This document shows, piece after piece, positions 1 through 8,875 of a stretch of DNA of 64,000 nt. The stretch is from Bacteroides ndongoniae. GTDB lineage: Bacteria > Bacteroidota > Bacteroidia > Bacteroidales > Bacteroidaceae. Numbering within the stretch: the stretch's first letter is position 1; every line of letters begins with the position of its first letter. The position numbers and the translations under genes were made by a program. The stretch lies in the NCBI RefSeq assembly GCF_900108345.1, contig NZ_FNVV01000013.1, positions 656,944 through 720,943 on the forward strand. The letters run 5' to 3'. The notes under the pieces were generated by a model. That model ran no database searches. It had not been told where the DNA came from and worked only from the letters and a program-made list of their open reading frames with translations.

Positions 1-29
1 GCGTGAGACCGAAGGCCCGGAGCAGCTTC

Positions 30-305
30 ATGGATTTGTCCATCGAGCAGCACCGGGAGGCGCTTTCCGCCGCTTTCGGGGACAGGCCCATCAAAGGTTT
101 CGAGAACGTACTACAGGCTCTCATGGCTTCCTATGAGGCTATCGGGTTCAAACGGGGACGCAGCGTCATGATAAAACTGCTGCAGTACCTGACGGAAAAC
201 CTAAAGCTGATCGTCAAACGGGACAAGCTCTTTTATTACGATGTGACCCCGACCGAAGCCTTGCTTTTCGACGAAGAATGCGAGGACGCGGAAGGTGAAA
301 AATAA
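30..305 (+). CDS. Conserved small protein of unknown function, possibly 5'-truncated
   Basis: About 91 residues, soluble, with an acidic C-terminal tail (DEECEDAEGEK). I chose the ATG at 30 because GGAG lies about 8 bases upstream, but the frame stays open to the window edge (GTG at 3), so this could be the end of a longer gene. No family recognised. It ends just before the inverted repeat at 310-354 and is followed by the TOPRIM gene. Confidence 0.45.
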   Translation: MDLSIEQHREALSAAFGDRPIKGFENVLQALMASYEAIGFKRGRSVMIKLLQYLTENLKLIVKRDKLFYYDVTPTEALLFDEECEDAEGEK

Positions 306-309
306 TTTA

Positions 310-354
310 GTTTACTTTGGTCCGGGTATATATAGGAGAAAAACCAAAGTAAAC
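310..354. terminator. Perfect 12-bp inverted repeat between two genes
   Basis: GTTTACTTTGGT at 310-321 pairs with ACCAAAGTAAAC at 343-354 across a 21-base loop, followed by CGTTTTTTG. The T-run fits an intrinsic terminator, but the stem is AT-rich and could equally be an operator in front of the TOPRIM gene. Confidence 0.55.
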
Positions 355-386
355 CGTTTTTTGAAAACAAGTGAAAAGAAAATGAC

Positions 387-1274
387 ATGACCATAGCGGA
401 AGCAAAACAACTGCGTATCGTGGACTATCTTGCCAGCCTCGGCTACCACCCCCAGAGTGTAACATCGAAACAATACTGGTATTTGTCGCCGCTACGCAAT
501 GAGCGTACCCCGTCGTTCAAGGTCAATGACCGGCTCAACGAATGGTATGACTTTGGCGCAGCGACGGGCGGAGACCTTGTGGAACTGGGCAAGCACCTTT
601 ACCGGACGGACAGCGTGAGCGAAGTGCTTGCCTATATAGGCAAGCACGAGAACGCTATCCCGATACAAAGGGTGCGGATTCCGGGGACAACGCCCCGACC
701 CGTCGAAGCCGACATGAAGGACGTGCTCATCGTACCGTTGCAGCACCATGCGCTGCTCTCGTACCTTCATTCCCGTGGAATCGACGGAGACATCGGCCGC
801 ATGTTCTGCCGGGAGGTCCATTATGAATTGCGGCAACGGCGCTACTTCGCCCTTGCCTTCGGTAACGTGGCGGGCGGGTACGAGATTCGCAATCCTTATT
901 ATAAGGGCTGTATCCGGTGTAAGGACATCTCTGTCATCAGGCATTCTCATAGTGAAGCACAGAACCGGGTTTGCGTGTTCGAAGGCTTCATGGATTTTCT
1001 CTCTTACCTGACGCTGAAACAGACGGGTGATGATACGGTCTGCATCGGCGCACCTTGCGATTACCTCGTGATGAACTCGGTGAACAACCTGAAAAAGGCT
1101 TTGGAACACTTGCAGGTGTACGAGGAAATACACTGTTATCTCGACAATGATCTCGCCGGACAGAAAACGGAAGAGACCATCGCCGGCATGTACGGCAAGC
1201 GGGTACACAACGAAGCACTCCGTTATCACGAGTACAAGGACCTGAACGATTACCTGCGTGGAAAGAAACGGTAA
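387..1274 (+). CDS. TOPRIM/DnaG-type primase-like protein
   Basis: 295 residues. The N-terminal part (about 1-75) resembles the CHC2 domain of DnaG-like proteins (YLSPLRNERTPSFKV, WYDFGAATGGDLVEL) but lacks its zinc-binding cysteines. The C-terminal half has a TOPRIM fold signature: the acidic residue in VFEGFMDFLSY near residue 196 and the DxD-like YLDNDLAGQK near 250. The inferred role is priming or processing of transferred single-stranded DNA. The gene precedes the tra operon but is separated from it by a terminator. It is one of three TOPRIM proteins in the window. Confidence 0.82.
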   Translation: MTIAEAKQLRIVDYLASLGYHPQSVTSKQYWYLSPLRNERTPSFKVNDRLNEWYDFGAATGGDLVELGKHLYRTDSVSEVLAYIGKHENAIPIQRVRIPGTTPRPVEADMKDVLIVPLQHHALLSYLHSRGIDGDIGRMFCREVHYELRQRRYFALAFGNVAGGYEIRNPYYKGCIRCKDISVIRHSHSEAQNRVCVFEGFMDFLSYLTLKQTGDDTVCIGAPCDYLVMNSVNNLKKALEHLQVYEEIHCYLDNDLAGQKTEETIAGMYGKRVHNEALRYHEYKDLNDYLRGKKR

Positions 1275-1298
1275 GGCATTATCGTTACCCCTCCCTTG

Positions 1299-1328
1299 AA
1301 AGCTCTCCTCCCGGGAGGGCTTTTTTTA
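1299..1328 (+). terminator. Intrinsic terminator after the TOPRIM gene
   Basis: AAAGCTCTCC at 1299-1308 pairs with GGAGGGCTTT at 1314-1323 (one G-T wobble, 5-base loop), followed by a T-run. It separates the TOPRIM gene from the tra operon. Confidence 0.85.
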
Positions 1329-1357
1329 TGCCCGTTTTTCCCGGTACATTCGCCTTA

Positions 1358-1508
1358 AAGTATGAAATTAAAGTTCAATTTATATGTTTCGTACTTATTT
1401 CTATGTAATAAAATACTGTTTGATATAAAGAGATTTCGTTATATCGAATATAATACATTTCTTTGCATTTGTACTTTCAAAGTTCAATTAAAGTTTAATT
1501 TCATACTT
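1358..1508. promoter_or_regulatory. Control region of the tra operon, with long-range inverted and direct repeats
   Basis: The AT-rich stretch before the first tra gene is bracketed by a perfect 15-bp inverted repeat, AAGTATGAAATTAAA at 1358-1372 and TTTAATTTCATACTT at 1494-1508. AAAGTTCAATT occurs directly repeated at 1370-1380 and 1479-1489. This layout suggests paired binding sites for a regulator. I saw no perfect TAnnTTTG box here. A similar AGTATGAA half-site lies in the palindrome at 52327-52364. Confidence 0.6.
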
Positions 1509-1516
1509 AAAAACAA

Positions 1517-1963
1517 ATGAGTTCATACTTTATATTCGCCCTTGTACTGACGGGGCTGTACATCGTCTATTACGCAGTCAATATTACCCGTGACCTGTAT
1601 GGAAAGAAGGGAACGGAGAAGACTGACGAGGAAGTTTTCGACCTCGGTCCGATGGATGCCACGGAAGAGAGTGTCGAGGTTTCGGAGAACGAGACCGGGT
1701 TTAGTATCGGAAATGAGACATGCGACACGGAAGCCGTAGCTGCCCCACCTGCGGTACAAGACGGCGATACAGGGAAAAAGGAGGCAGCCGCGAAAGAGCG
1801 GCTTGAAAGGCTGAAGGCCAAGGCGGAGGCGCAGATGGAAGAGATCGCTCCCTACCTGTCCGACGGCTTTACCGACGAAGAGATGTATAAGGCGTTGATT
1901 TCCAAAGGACGCTTGGACAACCGTCCCTGCCTGAAATGGAGACCGGTCAAAGATAAGCTGTAA
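1517..1963 (+). CDS. Small membrane-anchored protein, first gene of the tra operon (TraD-like position)
   Basis: 148 residues. One N-terminal membrane segment (about 3-23) is followed by an acidic linker, then a charged coiled-coil-like helix (about 88-118, KKEAAAKERLERLKAKAEAQMEE) and a conserved-looking end (FTDEEMYKALISKGRLDNRPCLKWRP). It sits directly before the TraE-like genes, 1 base from the next. Position suggests a TraD-type accessory component of the mating apparatus, but I do not recognise a family. Confidence 0.55.
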   Translation: MSSYFIFALVLTGLYIVYYAVNITRDLYGKKGTEKTDEEVFDLGPMDATEESVEVSENETGFSIGNETCDTEAVAAPPAVQDGDTGKKEAAAKERLERLKAKAEAQMEEIAPYLSDGFTDEEMYKALISKGRLDNRPCLKWRPVKDKL

Positions 1964-1964
1964 G

Positions 1965-2291
1965 ATGTCGAAAACGAAAAAGATACTATGTGCGCTTTGT
2001 TCCATCATCCCCTGTTCAGCTCTGGCGAAAAGCGGCAGCGTGAATTACAGTTGGGGTGCGGATGCGCTGGCGACGATGCACGACTACGTGGTAACGATGA
2101 TGTTTTACGTCCAAGCTCTATGCTGTGCCATCGCCGGGATTTGTGTGATTGTGTCCGGATTCCAGATTTACGTAAAGATGAACACGGGCGAGGACGGCAT
2201 CACCAAGTCCATCATAACGCTTGTCGGCGCGTGTCTGTTCCTGATCGGTGCGTTCCTCGTCTTTCCTGCCTTTTTCGGCTATCGCATATAG
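1965..2291 (+). CDS. TraE-like conjugation membrane protein (DUF4134 type), first copy
   Basis: 108 residues: signal-like N-terminus (about 1-21), then two hydrophobic segments (about 46-68 and 80-100) around a short charged loop with YVKMNTGEDGITKSI. This is the layout of the small VirB2/VirB3-like inner-membrane subunits called TraE (DUF4134) in Bacteroides elements. It shares the order hydrophobic segment, short loop, 'VGACLFLIGA' with the next gene, so the two look like a tandem duplication. A role as pilin-like or membrane subunit is inferred. Confidence 0.75.
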   Translation: MSKTKKILCALCSIIPCSALAKSGSVNYSWGADALATMHDYVVTMMFYVQALCCAIAGICVIVSGFQIYVKMNTGEDGITKSIITLVGACLFLIGAFLVFPAFFGYRI

Positions 2292-2368
2292 AAACCGGCA
2301 ACCGGCGGCGTGTTGCCGCGATGATGATTCGGAAGAACTGCAATACTTACCCTAAAAAATAAATAATC

Positions 2369-2734
2369 ATGTTTCAAAAAACTAAAAGACAAATGAAAAG
2401 AATGTTTTCTACGAAAAAGATGCAGATGCTCACGCTGATGTTGCTGTGCGGCACAACAGCCGTCATGGCCCAGAACTCCGCAGGCGATTATTCCGCCGGT
2501 ACGACTGCACTGGCGACCGTGACGGAGGAAATTGCCAAGTATGTCCCCATCATGGTCAAACTGTGTTACGCCATCGCAGGCGTGGTGGCTATCGTGGGCG
2601 CTATCTCGGTATATATCGCCATGAACAACGAGGAGCAGGACGTAAAGAAGAAGATCATGATGGTCGTGGGAGCCTGCATTTTCCTAATCGCTGCCGCACA
2701 AGCACTTCCGATGTTCTTCGGTCTCGGCGCATAA
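2369..2734 (+). CDS. traE: TraE-like conjugation protein (DUF4134), second copy
   Basis: 121 residues with a basic N-terminus, a cleavable-looking signal ending at VMAQ (about residue 35), then GTTALATVTEEIAKYVPIMVKL and two membrane helices around YIAMNNEEQDVKKKIMMVVGA. This is the better match of the two tandem TraE-like proteins to Bacteroides TraE (DUF4134), a small membrane subunit of the mating apparatus. A second start at residue 9 (MKRMF) is possible. TraF follows 12 bases later. Confidence 0.82.
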   Translation: MFQKTKRQMKRMFSTKKMQMLTLMLLCGTTAVMAQNSAGDYSAGTTALATVTEEIAKYVPIMVKLCYAIAGVVAIVGAISVYIAMNNEEQDVKKKIMMVVGACIFLIAAAQALPMFFGLGA

Positions 2735-2746
2735 ACCTCCCGCACG

Positions 2747-3043
2747 ATGAAAGGCAAGGACGAACGTTATCCCGATTACCCGTTGTTCAAGGGTCTGCAA
2801 CGGCCTTTGGAGTTCATGGGGATTCAGGGACGCTACATCTACTGGGCGGCGGGTGTTGCCGGCGGAGCCATCGTCGGTTTTATAATCGCCTACTGTCTCG
2901 CAGGGTTCGTGGTCGGACTGGTCGTGCTGGTTGCGGTCGTCTCGGCGGGTATCGCCTTTATCATGCTCAAACAGCGGAAAGGGCTGCATACCAAGAAAGA
3001 CGGGCGCGGGGTGTATATCTATGCCCACTCGAAGAAGCTGTGA
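2747..3043 (+). CDS. traF: TraF-like conjugation protein (DUF4133)
   Basis: 98 residues. The N-terminus (YPLFKGLQRPLEFMGIQGRYIYWAAG) and two adjacent membrane helices (about 32-75) are typical of Bacteroides TraF/DUF4133, a VirB3-like inner-membrane component next to the VirB4-type ATPase. The end, GLHTKKDGRGVYIYAHSKKL, is basic and cytoplasmic. It lies between traE and traG, the order expected for the family. Confidence 0.85.
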   Translation: MKGKDERYPDYPLFKGLQRPLEFMGIQGRYIYWAAGVAGGAIVGFIIAYCLAGFVVGLVVLVAVVSAGIAFIMLKQRKGLHTKKDGRGVYIYAHSKKL

Positions 3044-3098
3044 GAAGAAAAGAAAAACCATCACGGGCAACGTGTGGTCTTGTTGAATGTTGAACGCG

Positions 3099-3135
3099 GG
3101 CCGGCCGCCTGAAATCCGGGCGGCCCGGCCTTTTT
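3099..3135 (+). terminator. GC-rich hairpin with T-run between traF and traG
   Basis: GGCCGGCCGCC (3099-3109) can pair with GGCGGCCCGGCC (3119-3130) with one bulged base, followed by TTTTT. It has the form of an intrinsic terminator inside the operon, so it may attenuate expression of traG and everything downstream relative to traE/traF. Confidence 0.75.
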
Positions 3136-3148
3136 ATCGTATTTTGAG

Positions 3149-5854
3149 ATGACTTTGTACATCATTCTACTTTTTATCGCCTTGTGTGCCGGCATGGCCC
3201 TGTCGGTCTATGCGTTCGGTACCGGAGGCAAGCGCAAGCGTATCTTTCAGGACATCTATTTTTCCGTGGAGGAGACGAACGGCGTGGGTGTGCTCTATAC
3301 CAAGACGGGCGAATATTCCGCTATCCTGAAAATAGAGAACCCCGTGCAAAAATACTGCGCGAACATCGACAGCTACTATGAGTTCACGCACCTTTTCACC
3401 GCCCTCGCACAAACGCTCGGCGAAGGATATGCCCTGCACAAACAGGACATCTTCGTCAGGAAACAGTTCGAGAACGAGACGGGCGACAAACACGAGTTCC
3501 TCTCGTCGGCCTACTTCCGCTACTTCAAGGGGCGCAACTACACGGACAGCGTGTGTTACCTGACCATCACACAGGAGGCGAAGAAGAGCCGACTGTTCTC
3601 GTTCGACAACAAGAAGTGGCGCGATTTTCTGGTCAAAATCCGCAAAGTGCATGACCAGTTGCACGATGCCGGGGTGCAGGCCAAGTTCCTGAACAAAGCC
3701 GAGGCAAGCGAATACGTGGACCGCTACTTTGCCATGAACTTCAAGGACCGGATCGTGTCGATGACCAACTTCAAAGCAGACGACGAGACGGTCTCGATGG
3801 GCGACAAACGCTGCAAGGTATATAGTCTTGTCGATGTGGACTGCGCCGCACTGCCTTCACTGATACGACCTTATACCAATATAGAGGTCAATAACACGGA
3901 TATGCCCGTGGACCTGCTGGCTGCCATCGACAGCATTCCGAGTGCGGAGGCTGTCATCTACAACCAGATTGTCTTCCTGCCCAATCAGAAAAGGGAACTG
4001 GCCCTGCTGGACAAAAAGAAGAACCGGCACGCCAGTATTCCCAATCCGAGCAACCAGATGGCCGTGGAGGACATCAAGCGGGTACAGGAGGTCATCGCGC
4101 GGGAAAGCAAGCAGCTTGTGTACACCCATTTCAACCTGATTGTCGCCGTACCGACTGGTACGGACCTGCAAAAATGCACGAACCATTTGGAGAACGCTTT
4201 CGGGCGTATGGGTATCCATATCTCCAAGAGGGCGTACAATCAGCTGGAACTGTTCGTGAACTCGTTTCCGGGTAACTGCTACGGCATGAACGAGGACTAT
4301 GACCGCTTCCTGACGCTGGGTGACGCGGCGGTGTGCCTGATGTATAAGGAGCACATACAGCACAGCGAAGAAACACCTCTGAAAATTTACTACACGGACC
4401 GCCAAGGCGTGCCGGTGGCTATAGACATCACGGGAAAGGAAGGAAAAAACAAACTGACAGACAACTCGAATTTCTTTTGTTTAGGGCCTTCAGGCAGCGG
4501 CAAGAGCTTCCACATGAACTCTGTCGTGCGCCAGTTGTACGAGCAGGGAACGGACGTGGTGATGGTCGATACGGGTAACAGCTACGAGGGGCTTTGCGAG
4601 TATCTGGGCGGCAAGTACATTTCCTATACCGAGGAAAGACCGATTACCATGAACCCATTCCGCATCAACCGGGCGGAAATGAATGTGGAGAAAACGGGCT
4701 TCCTGAAAAACCTCGTACTGCTCATCTGGAAAGGCTCGCAGGGTACGGTCACAAAGACGGAGGATCGCCTGATAGAACAGGTTATCACGGAGTATTACGA
4801 CACCTATTTCAATGGGTTCGACGGCTTCACGCCCCTGCAACGGGAGGATTTGCGTAAGGGGCTGCTCATCGACGACCGTAACCATGCCGAGAAGCAGGGC
4901 GAAGACGAAGGAGAGCGGGCCGGGCGTATCGAGCGCATGATCGACGAGATGGAACGCCGCCGTAAGGAGCTAAAAGTGGAAGAGCTGTCGTTCAACTCGT
5001 TTTATGAGTTTTCCGTGCAGCGCATCCCCGACATCTGTGCCGAGAACCACATTTCGGGCATCGACATCTCGACATACCGTTACATGATGAAGGACTTCTA
5101 CCGGGGCGGCAATCATGAAAAGACGCTGAATGAGAACATGGACAGTTCACTGTTCGATGAGACGTTTATCGTCTTCGAAATCGACAGTATAAAAGATGAT
5201 CCTCTCCTGTTCCCTCTTGTCACACTGATTATCATGGACGTGTTTCTGCAAAAGATGCGTATCAAGAAGAACCGTAAGGTACTGGTCATCGAGGAAGCGT
5301 GGAAAGCTATTGCCAGCCCGCTCATGGCCGAATACATCAAGTTTATGTACAAGACGGCCCGTAAATTCTGGGCTTCGGTCGGTGTGGTGACGCAGGAAAT
5401 ACAGGACATTATCGGCAGCCCTATTGTCAAGGAGGCCATCATCAACAACTCGGACGTGGTGATGCTGCTCGACCAGAGCAAGTTCCGCGAGCGGTTCGAT
5501 GAAATCAAGGCTATTCTCGGCCTTACCGACGTGGACTGCAAGAAGATATTCACCATCAACCGGCTGGAAAACAAGGAAGGGCGCAGTTTCTTCCGCGAGG
5601 TGTTCATCCGCCGGGGAACGACCAGCGGCGTGTACGGCGTAGAAGAACCAAGAGAATGTTACATGACCTACACCACGGAGCGGGCGGAGAAAGAAGCTCT
5701 TAAACTCTATAAACGGGAATTACGGTGCAGTCATCAGGAAGCTATCGAGGCGTACTGCCGCGACTGGAACGCCAGCGGTATCGGGAAGTCCCTGCCGTTC
5801 GCCCAAAAGGTCAACGAGGCCGGACGGGTATTGAATCTTCATGTAAAACAATAA
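3149..5854 (+). CDS. traG: TraG, VirB4-type conjugation ATPase
   Basis: 901 residues. One N-terminal membrane segment (1-22) precedes a TraG N-terminal domain, then the ATPase core: Walker A GPSGSGKSFHMN near residue 446 and Walker B VLVIEEAWKA near 711, followed by MYKTARKFWASVGVVTQE typical of VirB4/TraC ATPases. It powers assembly and operation of the type IV secretion channel at the inner membrane. Length is normal for Bacteroides TraG. It follows the hairpin at 3099-3135. Confidence 0.95.
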   Translation: MTLYIILLFIALCAGMALSVYAFGTGGKRKRIFQDIYFSVEETNGVGVLYTKTGEYSAILKIENPVQKYCANIDSYYEFTHLFTALAQTLGEGYALHKQDIFVRKQFENETGDKHEFLSSAYFRYFKGRNYTDSVCYLTITQEAKKSRLFSFDNKKWRDFLVKIRKVHDQLHDAGVQAKFLNKAEASEYVDRYFAMNFKDRIVSMTNFKADDETVSMGDKRCKVYSLVDVDCAALPSLIRPYTNIEVNNTDMPVDLLAAIDSIPSAEAVIYNQIVFLPNQKRELALLDKKKNRHASIPNPSNQMAVEDIKRVQEVIARESKQLVYTHFNLIVAVPTGTDLQKCTNHLENAFGRMGIHISKRAYNQLELFVNSFPGNCYGMNEDYDRFLTLGDAAVCLMYKEHIQHSEETPLKIYYTDRQGVPVAIDITGKEGKNKLTDNSNFFCLGPSGSGKSFHMNSVVRQLYEQGTDVVMVDTGNSYEGLCEYLGGKYISYTEERPITMNPFRINRAEMNVEKTGFLKNLVLLIWKGSQGTVTKTEDRLIEQVITEYYDTYFNGFDGFTPLQREDLRKGLLIDDRNHAEKQGEDEGERAGRIERMIDEMERRRKELKVEELSFNSFYEFSVQRIPDICAENHISGIDISTYRYMMKDFYRGGNHEKTLNENMDSSLFDETFIVFEIDSIKDDPLLFPLVTLIIMDVFLQKMRIKKNRKVLVIEEAWKAIASPLMAEYIKFMYKTARKFWASVGVVTQEIQDIIGSPIVKEAIINNSDVVMLLDQSKFRERFDEIKAILGLTDVDCKKIFTINRLENKEGRSFFREVFIRRGTTSGVYGVEEPRECYMTYTTERAEKEALKLYKRELRCSHQEAIEAYCRDWNASGIGKSLPFAQKVNEAGRVLNLHVKQ

Positions 5855-5877
5855 CAATCAAATTATCAATTACAAAA

Positions 5878-6285
5878 ATGGAAAAGATAGACATCAGCCA
5901 AAGTGTAAAGACACTTGAGTTCGGGAGCAAATATGAAGCCCGTATCCAGCGGATATTCCGTGAGTTCGACATCAAGACCATCCGGGATTTATGCCAATGG
6001 CCCGGAAAGGACTTGGTAAGGGTACGCGACATGGGTAGAAAAAGCATTGAGGAAATAGAGGAGGTTCTGGAAAGATACAATCTCCGGTTGGGGATGCTCG
6101 GTAAGGAACTGGACGAATACGCCGGCATAGAAAATTCCGTACAGGACGAGGAAGAAGAGGCGAAATGGGAACAACGCAGGTACGAGATCGCCAAGGAGGT
6201 ATTCATACATCACCGTCTGGTGGCAGAATCCGCCGTATATGAGGCCGACGGACTGATACGTGCACTAAGAGGCATGACGCGCTGA
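5878..6285 (+). CDS. Small protein with an RNA polymerase alpha-CTD-like helix-hairpin-helix domain
   Basis: 135 residues from the ATG at 5878; an upstream in-frame start at 5725 lies inside traG and is unlikely. Residues about 17-70 (RIFREFDIKTIRDLC, VRDMGRKSIEEIEEVL, YNLRLGM) match the C-terminal domain of RpoA, where 'IR(N/D)xGRKSLEEI' and a final 'LGLxLGM' are hallmarks. The rest of RpoA is absent. The remainder (about 75-135) is an acidic, then helical tail. It sits 23 bases after traG and 31 before a secreted protein gene, so it is co-transcribed with the mating apparatus. A role in DNA binding or in steering host RNA polymerase is inference. Confidence 0.75.
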   Translation: MEKIDISQSVKTLEFGSKYEARIQRIFREFDIKTIRDLCQWPGKDLVRVRDMGRKSIEEIEEVLERYNLRLGMLGKELDEYAGIENSVQDEEEEAKWEQRRYEIAKEVFIHHRLVAESAVYEADGLIRALRGMTR

Positions 6286-6316
6286 CGGGCGTCTGTTTTT
6301 AACTGGGAAAGAATCC

Positions 6317-8875
6317 ATGATGAAACGGCTGTCACTTATCCTCATACTCCTGTCGCTCGTCGTCGTGCAGCAGGTCCACGCACAGTATTACAGCGTGAAC
6401 TACGATGCGCGTACCGTGGCGGCAATGGCTACCGCTTTCGGTACGGAAGCCGTGGCGGAAAGCTATTACCGGGAGCAGGTCGATGACATTCTCAAGCACT
6501 ACAATGCGGCGGAAGTGGCCACGGCAGGGATTTTTGCGTCCAAGTTCTTGGAACATAAAGCCTTTTCCGACCTCGGCATCTGGAACAGCAGTACGGAGAA
6601 TTACTACTACCGCCGCATTTACCGCATGGTCTCTGAGAAAATCATGCCGAAGATATGGGTGGTGGCGAAACTGATGCTGCGCTCGCCGCAAACGGCTATC
6701 TACTGGGGCAGCTACCTGATGAAAATCTGCGACGAGACGAAAAGTCTGTGTATGCAGTTCGAGAGTGTAGTGACGAACAGCACTCTGGGCTTTTCGGACA
6801 TCGTGTTTCTGGAAATCAACCGAAACATCGCCCCTCTGCTGAAACTCTCGGAAGTGGGCGACATCGACTGGCAGCATATGTTGGACGATCTCGCCAGCGT
6901 GCCGGGTAACTTTACCAAGGAGAACCTGCAACACGACATCGACAACCTCTACAACATGGGTGTCGGTCTCGCCTCGGCTGGTATCGGAAATATCGGTGAC
7001 GCCCTGCTGCAGACCAGTTCGTTCCATGAGCTGATGGGCGGCAGGATCAGCAAGATTATCGACCTGTACGATCATTACGGTGCGCTCTTCGAGCAGGCGG
7101 AACATGACCTCGGCGGTCTGCTGATCGACATGGTGGGTGGAGAGGATAACGTAGCGGGACTGTTCGATTTCAGCAACTACGACCTGACCTCGTGGATAAC
7201 GGATTATCTGGACGAGACAGCGGGAAACTACTACACGCAACGGTGGTATATCGGCCGACGCGAGCAAGGGAGTATCGCCCTGTGCGATTACTACCCGCCG
7301 ACGGACGATAACAGCATACTGAACGGTGGAGAGTGGACGCGTTTCGAGACGACCGATCCCGGCTTCTATCCCAATGCATCACAACGGGAGCAGGCACTCG
7401 CCAATTCGGAACGGTATGCCGGATGGTCGAGAAGCCGGGTACAGCAACTCAACAACCAAAACGACGGCTATACCTATAATATTAACTACTGGCAGAACGG
7501 TTACATCATCAGCCGGGGCGGCAAACAGACGAAGAAAGCCTATGCCTACGAAATCCATGTGAAGAAAAGCTGGAACCGGGAGGAAATCATTTACGAGGAG
7601 GTGTTCGATTCTTATTCGATGGACCTAAACACGTTCAAGGCGCAACTCAATGCCCGTCTCTCGGAGTTCAACGACAACGAGGAGGGTTATACCTATTATA
7701 TAGCTTCCGACGCACGGAACTATTATCAGGCAACGGATGCCGCAAAGTTACAGGGCTGCGAGAGCGTGACCATCAGTGTAACCTGCTCGGACGGGGCTAC
7801 GCTCGGTCAGGGCACGACACAGTACAAATGCCGGAAGTGCGGCAAATCCCTGAACGCCCATTCAAAGGAGTGTGCCATGCAGACCACGGTTACGGAGAAC
7901 GAATTGGACTTATCCGAGTTGGACGCCATGCTGCAGGAGGCGGAGAAGCAAGTGGCCGTCCTTCAGTCGCAAATCAATGCGTTGGAGAATGAGAATGCCG
8001 ACCTGCTGAAAAAAATCGCCGAGGCGAGCGTGGAAGATGCGGCGGTGTACCGACAGCAGTACAATGCGAACAAAACACAGATAGACCGCCTGAAAAGCGA
8101 GCTGTCCGAATGGCAGAAGAAACAGCAGGAATATACCGACGCAAAAACCGAGGCGGCGGGCGATAACGATGTGGCAACGGACGACTATTACCGCATACCG
8201 GCCATCATGCAGGACTGCAAGACGGCTTACAGCCTGTCGTGGCAGGACGGCGGGGCGTGGAACGGCTACACCTATGTCCGTAAGGCGACCATGCCGAATA
8301 TCAACGGGGTCATCACGTTCAAGGCAACGGTCTCGATAGCCCGCAAACCGAAATATTTCCTCGGTATCAAGATACACCGTGCCATCGTGCAGATCAGTTG
8401 GGAACTGACCACGGAATATACCGACACGTATGTGGCCGACGTGCTGACGCTCGACCCGAACCTGTCGGACGCGGAGAAAACGAAACTGGTGAACGACCGT
8501 ATTGCGGAGATTGCACGGGAGCATCCTTCGTGCAAAATCACGACGGAATACGCCCGTACCCCGCCATTGGAAGAGACTCCGACCGGAGAGGTGTACCATC
8601 TGCTGTGGTCGAGCGACCGGCTCGAAATCGCACGGGAAGTGGATTCCCGGATTACAAAAATATATGCAGACCTCGTGTCGCTGGAAAAGATGATGCACTA
8701 TAAGCGGAGTATCATCGACGTGCTGAAGGACGTGCTGCCCGAACTGGACATGGACGAGGGACGCAGGCTGACGCTCGTGGAGGAATGCCACGAACGTTGG
8801 GTGGAGAATGCGCGAAACCTGCGGAACGGAAACGGCAGGAACGGCAAAGACAGCGGAAAGGAGGTGCGGCCATGA
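6317..8875 (+). CDS. Large exported tra-operon protein with a CxxC zinc-finger-like motif
   Basis: 852 residues with a signal peptide ending at VHAQ (about residue 23). The N-terminal 300 residues are helical and contain MVSEKIMPKIWVVAKLM. The middle is tyrosine-rich. Near residues 505-519 there is a compact CRKCGKSLNAHSKEC motif (C-x2-C-x6-H-x3-C), then a coiled coil (about 530-605). The stop overlaps the start of the next exported protein (ATGA), so they are translationally coupled. It occupies the place before traJ where Bacteroides clusters carry traH/traI. No family assigned. The metal-binding motif in an exported protein is odd. Confidence 0.7.
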   Translation: MMKRLSLILILLSLVVVQQVHAQYYSVNYDARTVAAMATAFGTEAVAESYYREQVDDILKHYNAAEVATAGIFASKFLEHKAFSDLGIWNSSTENYYYRRIYRMVSEKIMPKIWVVAKLMLRSPQTAIYWGSYLMKICDETKSLCMQFESVVTNSTLGFSDIVFLEINRNIAPLLKLSEVGDIDWQHMLDDLASVPGNFTKENLQHDIDNLYNMGVGLASAGIGNIGDALLQTSSFHELMGGRISKIIDLYDHYGALFEQAEHDLGGLLIDMVGGEDNVAGLFDFSNYDLTSWITDYLDETAGNYYTQRWYIGRREQGSIALCDYYPPTDDNSILNGGEWTRFETTDPGFYPNASQREQALANSERYAGWSRSRVQQLNNQNDGYTYNINYWQNGYIISRGGKQTKKAYAYEIHVKKSWNREEIIYEEVFDSYSMDLNTFKAQLNARLSEFNDNEEGYTYYIASDARNYYQATDAAKLQGCESVTISVTCSDGATLGQGTTQYKCRKCGKSLNAHSKECAMQTTVTENELDLSELDAMLQEAEKQVAVLQSQINALENENADLLKKIAEASVEDAAVYRQQYNANKTQIDRLKSELSEWQKKQQEYTDAKTEAAGDNDVATDDYYRIPAIMQDCKTAYSLSWQDGGAWNGYTYVRKATMPNINGVITFKATVSIARKPKYFLGIKIHRAIVQISWELTTEYTDTYVADVLTLDPNLSDAEKTKLVNDRIAEIAREHPSCKITTEYARTPPLEETPTGEVYHLLWSSDRLEIAREVDSRITKIYADLVSLEKMMHYKRSIIDVLKDVLPELDMDEGRRLTLVEECHERWVENARNLRNGNGRNGKDSGKEVRP

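Noticed and set aside
5725-5877. N-terminal extension of the alpha-CTD-like protein
   Set aside because: It lies within traG in another frame; the ATG at 5878 follows the traG stop with normal spacing.
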